Shown piece by piece: positions 13,008 through 17,964 of a stretch of 17,964 nucleotides of DNA. Numbering within the stretch: the first letter of the stretch is position 1; each line of letters begins with the position of its first letter. The notes beneath the pieces are model-generated. The model was not told the origin of the DNA and did not search any database. It saw only the letters and a list, made by a program, of their open reading frames with translations. The stretch lies in contig JAGWKJ010000009.1 of assembly GCA_028865375.1 (NCBI GenBank), positions 1 to 17,964 of the forward strand, in the 5' to 3' direction. Source of the stretch: Hyphomicrobiales bacterium. Lineage in GTDB: Bacteria > Pseudomonadota > Alphaproteobacteria > Rhizobiales > Beijerinckiaceae. Position numbers and translations under genes: made by a program.

Positions 13008-16000
13008 TCATTCGGCCGCCTGCGGTCGCGCGGCGGCCGGCGCCGGAATTTGGAAGGTCGGCTCCGCGGTTTCCGCGTCGGCGTCCGTCTCCGCTTCCTC
13101 GCCGGGACCGACGAATCGTCCGAACAGCCAGCCGAGGAACCAGCCGGCCTTGTCCATCGCCACGTAGAACGCCGGCACGAACACCAGCGACAGCAGCGTC
13201 GACATCAGCAAGCCGCCGATGACCGCGATCGCCATCGGCGCGCGGAACTCGCCGCCTTCGCCCAGCGCGAAGGCGGCCGGCATCATGCCCGCCGCCATCG
13301 CCAGCGTCGTCATCACGATCGGCCGCGCGCGCTTGTGGCCGGCGTCCACCAGCGCCTCGGCGCGCGACAGCCCGCGCTTGCGGCCCTCGATGGCGAAGTC
13401 GACCAGCATGATCGCGTTCTTGGTCACGATGCCGGTGAGCATCAGCATGCCGATCACGACCGGCATCGAGAACGCGTTGTGGGTGAGCAGCAGCGCCGAC
13501 ACGACGCCGCCGATCGACAGCGGCAGCGAGAGCAGGATCGTGATCGGATGCACGACCGAGGCCAGCAGCAGCACGAGCACCGCGAGCACCATCAGCAGCC
13601 CCGCGCCCATCGCCTGCGCGAAGCTCGAGAACACCTGGCCCATCACCTCGGCGTCGCCGGCGTCCTTCAGCGTGACGCCCTTGGGCAGCGATTTGGCGGC
13701 GGGCAGCGCGCTGATCGCCTTGGTCACCTCGCCCAGCGCGTCGGTCCCGTTGAAGCTCGCCTCGACGGCGATCTTGCGCGCGCGGTCGTAGCGGCTGATG
13801 AGGCTGGGCCCGGTCGAATAGGACACGTCGGCGACCGCCGACAGCGGAACGGTGGCGCCCGACGCGGTGGGCACCTGCAGCGTCTCGAGGTCGGCCATGT
13901 CGCGCCGCGCCGCCGCGTCGAGCTGGACGCGGATGGGGATCAGCCGGTCGCCGAGGTCGAACTTGGGCAGCGCGACGTCCGCGTCGCCCAGCGTGGCGAC
14001 GCGCACCGTCTGCGACAGCGCCTCGGTCGACACGCCATAGGTCGCCGCGAGGTCCGCGCGCGGCCGCAGGTGGATCTCCGGCCGCGACAGCGGCGCCGTG
14101 GTGGTCGGGTTGGCGATGATGGGGATGGTGCGCATCCCCGACTGGATGCGGCGCGCGGCCGCCTCGACCTGCGCCTCGTCGTCGCCCGAGACGATCAGGG
14201 ACACGTCGCGCTGGCCGTTGTCCTTCAGGAACCAGAAGCGCACGTCGGGCACGCCGCCCACCAGCGCGCCGATGACGGCTTCCATCCGCTGCTGGCTGCG
14301 CTTGCGCGACGACTTCGGCACGTAGTCGATCGTCACCGTCGCCTGCCGCACCTCGGCGCCCGCGGTGCCCGCGGCGCCGGGCAGGTAGCCGCCGTCCACG
14401 AACACGCTCTTCACTTCCTTGAACTCGCGCAACTTGGCCTGCAGCGCGTCGGTGACGACGCGCGTGTCGTCGAGCGTCGCGCCCGGCGGCAGCTCCAGCG
14501 CCAGGATCGAGCGCGAGACGTCGCCCGGCGGCAAGAAGCCGGCGGGCAGGTACCGCGTCGCGTAGACGGAGCCGACGAGGATCAGCGCGCCCGCCGCCAG
14601 CGTCACGTACCAGCGCCTGACGCTGAACGTGACGAGCCGCAGGTAGAGGCGCATGACGAAGCCGTCGCGCGGCTCCTCGTGGCGCGGCGCGCGCAGGAAA
14701 TAGGCGGCCAGCATCGGCGTCACCAGCCGCGCCACCAGCAGCGACACCAGCACCGAGATCGCCACCGTCAGGCCGAACTGCTTGAAATACTGCCCCGCGA
14801 TGCCCGACATGAAGCTCACCGGCGCGAAGATCGCCACGATGGTCAGCGAGATCGCGATCACCGCGAGGCCGATCTCGTCGGCCGCCTCCAGCGACGCGCG
14901 CCACGGCGACTTGCCCATCCGCATGTGACGCGAGATGTTCTCGATCTCGACGATCGCGTCGTCCACCAGGATGCCGGTCGCCAGCGTCAGCGCCAGCAGG
15001 CTGACGAGGTTGAGCGAGAAACCGAGCGTCTTCATGAAGAAGAAGGTCGGCAGCACGGACAGCGGCAGCGCGGTGGCCGAGATCAGCGTCGCGCGCCAGT
15101 CGCGAAGGAACAGGAACACCACCAGCACCGAGAGCAGCGCGCCTTCGACCAGCGTCTCCATCGCCGAGCGGTAGTTGCCGAACGTGTAGTCGACCTGGGT
15201 GTCGAACAGCGAGATCGAAAAGTCCGGATCGGCCTTGCCCAGCGCCGCGACCTTGGCCGCCACCGCGGCCGCCACGTCGACGTCGCTCGCGCCCGTCGCG
15301 CGCGACACCGCCAGCGCCACCACCGGCCGGCCGTCCAAGCGGGCGAAGGTGCGCGGCTCTGCGTAGGCGTCGCTCACCGTGCCGAGGTCCGAGAGCTTGA
15401 CCGCCCGTCCGCCGGGCAGCGCGACGCGCGTGGCGGCGAGGTCCGCCAGCGTCCTCGCGCCCGCCAGCGTGCGCAGCGACTGCTCCTGCCCCGCCAAGGT
15501 GATGCGGCCGCCGGCGAGGTCGACGTTGGTCGCCTTGAGCTGCTGGGACACCTGCGCCGCGGTGACGCCGAACGCGCCGAGCCGGACGGGATCGAGCGAG
15601 ACGTGGATCTCGCGGTCGACGCCGCCGATCCGGACCGCCTGCGACACGCCCTCCAGCCCCTGCAAGGCCGGGATCACCGTGTTGTCGACGTACCACGACG
15701 TCTCCTCGATCGACTTCGAGGGCGCCGAGACCGAATAGCTGACGATGGGCAGGTCGACCACGTTGACGCGGCTGACGATCGGCTCGTTGACGTCGCCGGG
15801 CAGGTCCGAGCGGATGCGCGCGATGGCGTCCTTGACGTCGTTGAGCGCGCGGTCGGCGTTGATCTCGATGTGGAAGATGACGCTGGTCGACGATTGCCCG
15901 TCGACGACGGTCGACTGGATGTGGTCGACGCCGCTGACGCCGGCGATGGCGTCCTCGACCTTGCGCGTCACCTGCGATTCGAGCTGGGCGGGCGCCGCGC

Positions 16001-16163
16001 CGGTCTCGGTGACGGTGACGCTGACCACCGGCACGTCGACGTTGGGGAAGCGCGTGATCGGCATGGTGGCGAAGGCGAACAAGCCGAGCGCCACGCCCAC
16101 GACGAACAGCACGACCGCGGGGATCGGGCTGCGGATCGAATAGGCGGAGAAGTTGATCCTCAT
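13008..16163 (-). CDS. HAE1-type RND multidrug efflux permease
   Basis: 1051 residues, full length for an AcrB/MexB/MdtB-type trimeric pump. The N-terminal TM1 (SPIPAVVLFVVGVALGLFAF) is followed by the first porter domain, and TM4 has GILVDDAIVEIENI with the proton-relay Asp401/Asp402. The region TIVAIFAPVSFMSGIAGQYF (441-460) is highly typical. The second half repeats the layout, and TM10 has TGIVTKNAIMLVDFA with the conserved Lys. A hydrophilic tail (about 35 residues, Glu/Ala/Pro-rich) ends the protein. It sits in the inner membrane and exports drugs or toxic organics by proton antiport. Its ATG overlaps the adaptor gene's TGA (ATGA, 16160-16163). No outer-membrane factor is encoded here, so a TolC-like protein must come from elsewhere. 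Confidence 0.96.
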   Translation of the reverse strand: MRINFSAYSIRSPIPAVVLFVVGVALGLFAFATMPITRFPNVDVPVVSVTVTETGAAPAQLESQVTRKVEDAIAGVSGVDHIQSTVVDGQSSTSVIFHIEINADRALNDVKDAIARIRSDLPGDVNEPIVSRVNVVDLPIVSYSVSAPSKSIEETSWYVDNTVIPALQGLEGVSQAVRIGGVDREIHVSLDPVRLGAFGVTAAQVSQQLKATNVDLAGGRITLAGQEQSLRTLAGARTLADLAATRVALPGGRAVKLSDLGTVSDAYAEPRTFARLDGRPVVALAVSRATGASDVDVAAAVAAKVAALGKADPDFSISLFDTQVDYTFGNYRSAMETLVEGALLSVLVVFLFLRDWRATLISATALPLSVLPTFFFMKTLGFSLNLVSLLALTLATGILVDDAIVEIENISRHMRMGKSPWRASLEAADEIGLAVIAISLTIVAIFAPVSFMSGIAGQYFKQFGLTVAISVLVSLLVARLVTPMLAAYFLRAPRHEEPRDGFVMRLYLRLVTFSVRRWYVTLAAGALILVGSVYATRYLPAGFLPPGDVSRSILALELPPGATLDDTRVVTDALQAKLREFKEVKSVFVDGGYLPGAAGTAGAEVRQATVTIDYVPKSSRKRSQQRMEAVIGALVGGVPDVRFWFLKDNGQRDVSLIVSGDDEAQVEAAARRIQSGMRTIPIIANPTTTAPLSRPEIHLRPRADLAATYGVSTEALSQTVRVATLGDADVALPKFDLGDRLIPIRVQLDAAARRDMADLETLQVPTASGATVPLSAVADVSYSTGPSLISRYDRARKIAVEASFNGTDALGEVTKAISALPAAKSLPKGVTLKDAGDAEVMGQVFSSFAQAMGAGLLMVLAVLVLLLASVVHPITILLSLPLSIGGVVSALLLTHNAFSMPVVIGMLMLTGIVTKNAIMLVDFAIEGRKRGLSRAEALVDAGHKRARPIVMTTLAMAAGMMPAAFALGEGGEFRAPMAIAVIGGLLMSTLLSLVFVPAFYVAMDKAGWFLGWLFGRFVGPGEEAETDADAETAEPTFQIPAPAAARPQAAE

Positions 16164-17350
16164 TGCACGCTCCCCCCGGCCGCCGCCTCGGCGGGCGCGG
16201 CGCGCACGGCGTCGCCGTCGTTGAGGAAGGGCCCGGCGCGCGCGATCACCGTCGCGCCGTCGGCCACTCCCGACAGGATCTGCACCATGCCGCCGAAGCG
16301 CAGGCCGGTCTTGACGTCGCGCACCTTGACGCGACCGTCCACGACCTCCTCGACGCGGGTCGCCCCGGAATCGTCGAGCACGGCCGTCTCGGGCACGCCG
16401 AGGCCGCGTACGCGCGCCGTCTCGACGGTGGCGCGGGCGAAGGCGCCGATCTTCAGCGCGGGATCGGGATCGAGCGCGACGCGCACGGCGCCCAAGCGGG
16501 TCGTCTTGTCCACCTCGCCCGGCAGCAGGCGCACGCGGCCCTTCACCGTCTTGCCGCCCGGCAGCGCGACGACCGCCGGTTGGCCCTGCGCGAGGCGGAT
16601 CATGTCGCCTTGGTAGACCTGCCCCTCGAACTCGACGTCGCCGTCCTCGATCACGCGGAACGGCGGCTCGCCGGTCGTGCTGGCGACGTAGCCGACCTCC
16701 ACCGTGCGCCGCGAAACCACGCCGTCGACCGGCGACTTCACCTGCGTGTCGGCGAGGTTGACGTCGAGCTGGCGGCGCTGGGCCTCGAGGCCGGCGAGGT
16801 CGGCGCGCGCCAGCGTCACGGCCTTCTCCGCCGACAGCGCGGCGGCGTGCGCGGCCGCGGCGGCGGCGGTGGCGGAGTCGAGCGCGGCCTGCGTGGCGTT
16901 GCCGGTCGCCTTCAGCGCCTGCGCACGCGCCAGCGCGGCGGCCGCCGACTTGTCGTTCGCCTCGGCTGAGGGCACTTGCGTCATAGCCTGCGCGATGGCG
17001 GCATTGGCCTTGGCGATGCCCGCGTCGGATTGCGCGACCTGCGCGTCGAGCGCGGAATGGTCGAGCGTCACCAGCGTCTCGCCCTTGGTGACCTTGTCGC
17101 CGACCTGGGCGCCGACCGCGGTCACCGCGAGCCCGCCGATGCGCGGCGTCACGAACACTTCGTGGCGCGCCACCAGCGAGCCGGTCATCTCGACGGTCGC
17201 CACGAACGGCGTCTGCGCGACCTTGGTCACGGTGACGAGCGGCGCCTGGGGCGTCGCCGACGACGGATCGGTGGCGGCGCGCGCGGCCGCGCCGGCGAGC
17301 GCGGCGGCGGCGGCGATCGCGAGAAGGGACGCGCGGAAGTCGGGACGCAT
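16160..17350 (-). CDS. RND efflux periplasmic adaptor subunit (membrane fusion protein)
   Basis: 396 residues from ATG 17350, 10 bp after the TetR stop. The signal peptide is FRASLLAIAAAAALAGAAARA. It has no lipobox cysteine, so the adaptor is not lipid-anchored as AcrA is. Next come the first half of the barrel-sandwich domain (VFVTPRIGGLAVTAVGAQVG, GDKVTKGETLVTLD), a long Ala/Gln-rich coiled-coil hairpin (about 100-195), the returning lipoyl half (VKSPVDGVVSRRTVEVGYVA), a beta-barrel domain (EVDKTTRLGAVRVALDPD) and the membrane-proximal domain. It bridges the RND permease and an outer-membrane channel. The ATGA overlap with the permease gene points to coupled, stoichiometric translation. 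Confidence 0.95.
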   Translation of the reverse strand: MRPDFRASLLAIAAAAALAGAAARAATDPSSATPQAPLVTVTKVAQTPFVATVEMTGSLVARHEVFVTPRIGGLAVTAVGAQVGDKVTKGETLVTLDHSALDAQVAQSDAGIAKANAAIAQAMTQVPSAEANDKSAAAALARAQALKATGNATQAALDSATAAAAAAHAAALSAEKAVTLARADLAGLEAQRRQLDVNLADTQVKSPVDGVVSRRTVEVGYVASTTGEPPFRVIEDGDVEFEGQVYQGDMIRLAQGQPAVVALPGGKTVKGRVRLLPGEVDKTTRLGAVRVALDPDPALKIGAFARATVETARVRGLGVPETAVLDDSGATRVEEVVDGRVKVRDVKTGLRFGGMVQILSGVADGATVIARAGPFLNDGDAVRAAPAEAAAGGSVQ

Positions 17351-17360
17351 GGCGGGCCTT

Positions 17361-17963
17361 TCAGGCGGTTTCGCGGACGCCGAGCAAGTCGCCCAGCAGC
17401 GCGAGAAGGGGTTCGGCCGTGGCGGCCGGGTCGAAATCGGGTTCGCCGGCGCGGCGCGTCATCAGGCCGTGCGCCAAGGTTTCCATCACCGAGACGGTCG
17501 CCTCGACGCCGTGGCGCGGCGCGATCTCGCCGGCCGCGACGCCCCGCTCGACGATGCCGCGCAGGGCCTCGTGGATGGCGCCGTCGCAGCGGCGCTGGAT
17601 CTCGGCGACGCGCGGGTTGCGCCGCGCCTCCTCGGCGATCTGCAGGAAGAACACCGCGTCGTCGCGCGGGCGCTCGACGAGGCAGGAGCGGAACAGGTCG
17701 CGCAGCGCGGCGCCGATGTCGCCGGCATGGCCGGCCTCGGCGAAATCATGCAGCACGGCGTCGCAATCCTGCTCGGCGATGCCCGCGATCAGGTCTTCCT
17801 TGGAGCGGAAATAGAGGTAGAGCGCGCCGGGGCTGACCTTCGCCTCGCGGCAGATGTCCTGCATGGACGCGCCATGGAAGCCGAGCTTCAGGAAGCACCG
17901 GCGCGCGCCCTCGAGGATCACGCGCTCGCGCTCGCCGATGGCGGCGTCGCTGAGCTTGGGCAT
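17361..17963 (-). CDS. TetR/AcrR-family transcriptional regulator of the efflux operon
   Basis: 200 residues from ATG 17963, one base from the window edge, so a more upstream start cannot be ruled out. The N-terminal HTH is typical: ILEGARRCFLKLGFHGASMQ, DICREAKVSPGALYLYFRSK, EDLIAGIAE (residues about 15-62). The helical ligand-binding domain includes AVFFLQIAEEARRNPRVAEI and a C-terminal part resembling the TetR_C-type domain of AcrR-like repressors. It is the first gene of the tetR-adaptor-permease series on the same strand with only 10 bp to the adaptor, so it probably represses its own operon. The promoter and operator would lie outside the window. Confidence 0.93.
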   Translation of the reverse strand: MPKLSDAAIGERERVILEGARRCFLKLGFHGASMQDICREAKVSPGALYLYFRSKEDLIAGIAEQDCDAVLHDFAEAGHAGDIGAALRDLFRSCLVERPRDDAVFFLQIAEEARRNPRVAEIQRRCDGAIHEALRGIVERGVAAGEIAPRHGVEATVSVMETLAHGLMTRRAGEPDFDPAATAEPLLALLGDLLGVRETA

Positions 17964-17964
17964 T

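Noticed and set aside
12804..16616. Plus-strand open frame of 1270 codons opposite the RND pump
   Set aside because: It is antisense to the RND permease and adaptor, Arg/Asp/His/Gln-rich with no domain, and is typical of open antisense frames in high-GC coding DNA.
1..17964. CRISPR arrays, tRNA/rRNA genes, insertion sequences, prophage or attachment sites
   Set aside because: No regularly spaced repeats, cloverleaf-like sequence, transposase/integrase motif or flanking direct repeats were seen on either strand.

Overview
The window is a very GC-rich (about 70% by eye) stretch of bacterial chromosome, most likely from an alphaproteobacterium and probably of the Hyphomicrobiales (Rhizobiales) type. 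That placement rests on a DUF2336 protein, a fragment resembling the N-terminus of the rhizobial porin family, the ubiA / rsmE divergent arrangement and general codon use. It is inference; there is no rRNA or marker phylogeny here. No insertion sequence, phage gene, tRNA, rRNA or CRISPR array was seen. Genes are packed tightly, with many 4-bp start/stop overlaps.

Left part (1-5704): the C-terminal part of an MscS-type mechanosensitive channel, a small CAP/SCP-domain lipoprotein, a class I glutamine amidotransferase and a short-chain dehydrogenase on the minus strand, a small outer-membrane beta-barrel-like protein, galU (UDP-glucose synthesis) and a stomatin/HIR-like SPFH membrane protein. 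Most are envelope-related housekeeping genes.

Middle (5725-10953): an unusual minus-strand pair, a MoaD/ThiS-like sulfur carrier ending in Gly-Gly followed by a cytoplasmic protein with about five Asp-box (BNR) repeats. Divergent from it are a RidA-family protein that lacks the canonical catalytic Arg and a LOG-family Rossmann protein. Then come ubiA (ubiquinone biosynthesis) translationally coupled to a small four-cysteine exported protein, and, divergently, rsmE. The rsmE gene is broken by a single in-frame amber codon exactly where a Trp (TGG) is expected. A very small porin-like exported protein follows.

Right part (10917-17963): all genes are on the minus strand. Read in transcription order they are a TetR regulator, a periplasmic adaptor, an HAE1-type RND pump (a self-contained regulated efflux operon, without an outer-membrane factor), a two-domain spore-coat-U (Csu pilus tip-like) protein without any usher or chaperone, and a DUF2336 protein.

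The best candidates for something undescribed are the MoaD-like / Asp-box pair, the interrupted rsmE, the ubiA-coupled exported protein and the orphan two-domain SCPU protein. A composition signal also stands out: the only CTAG tetranucleotides I could find lie in short gene-upstream regions.
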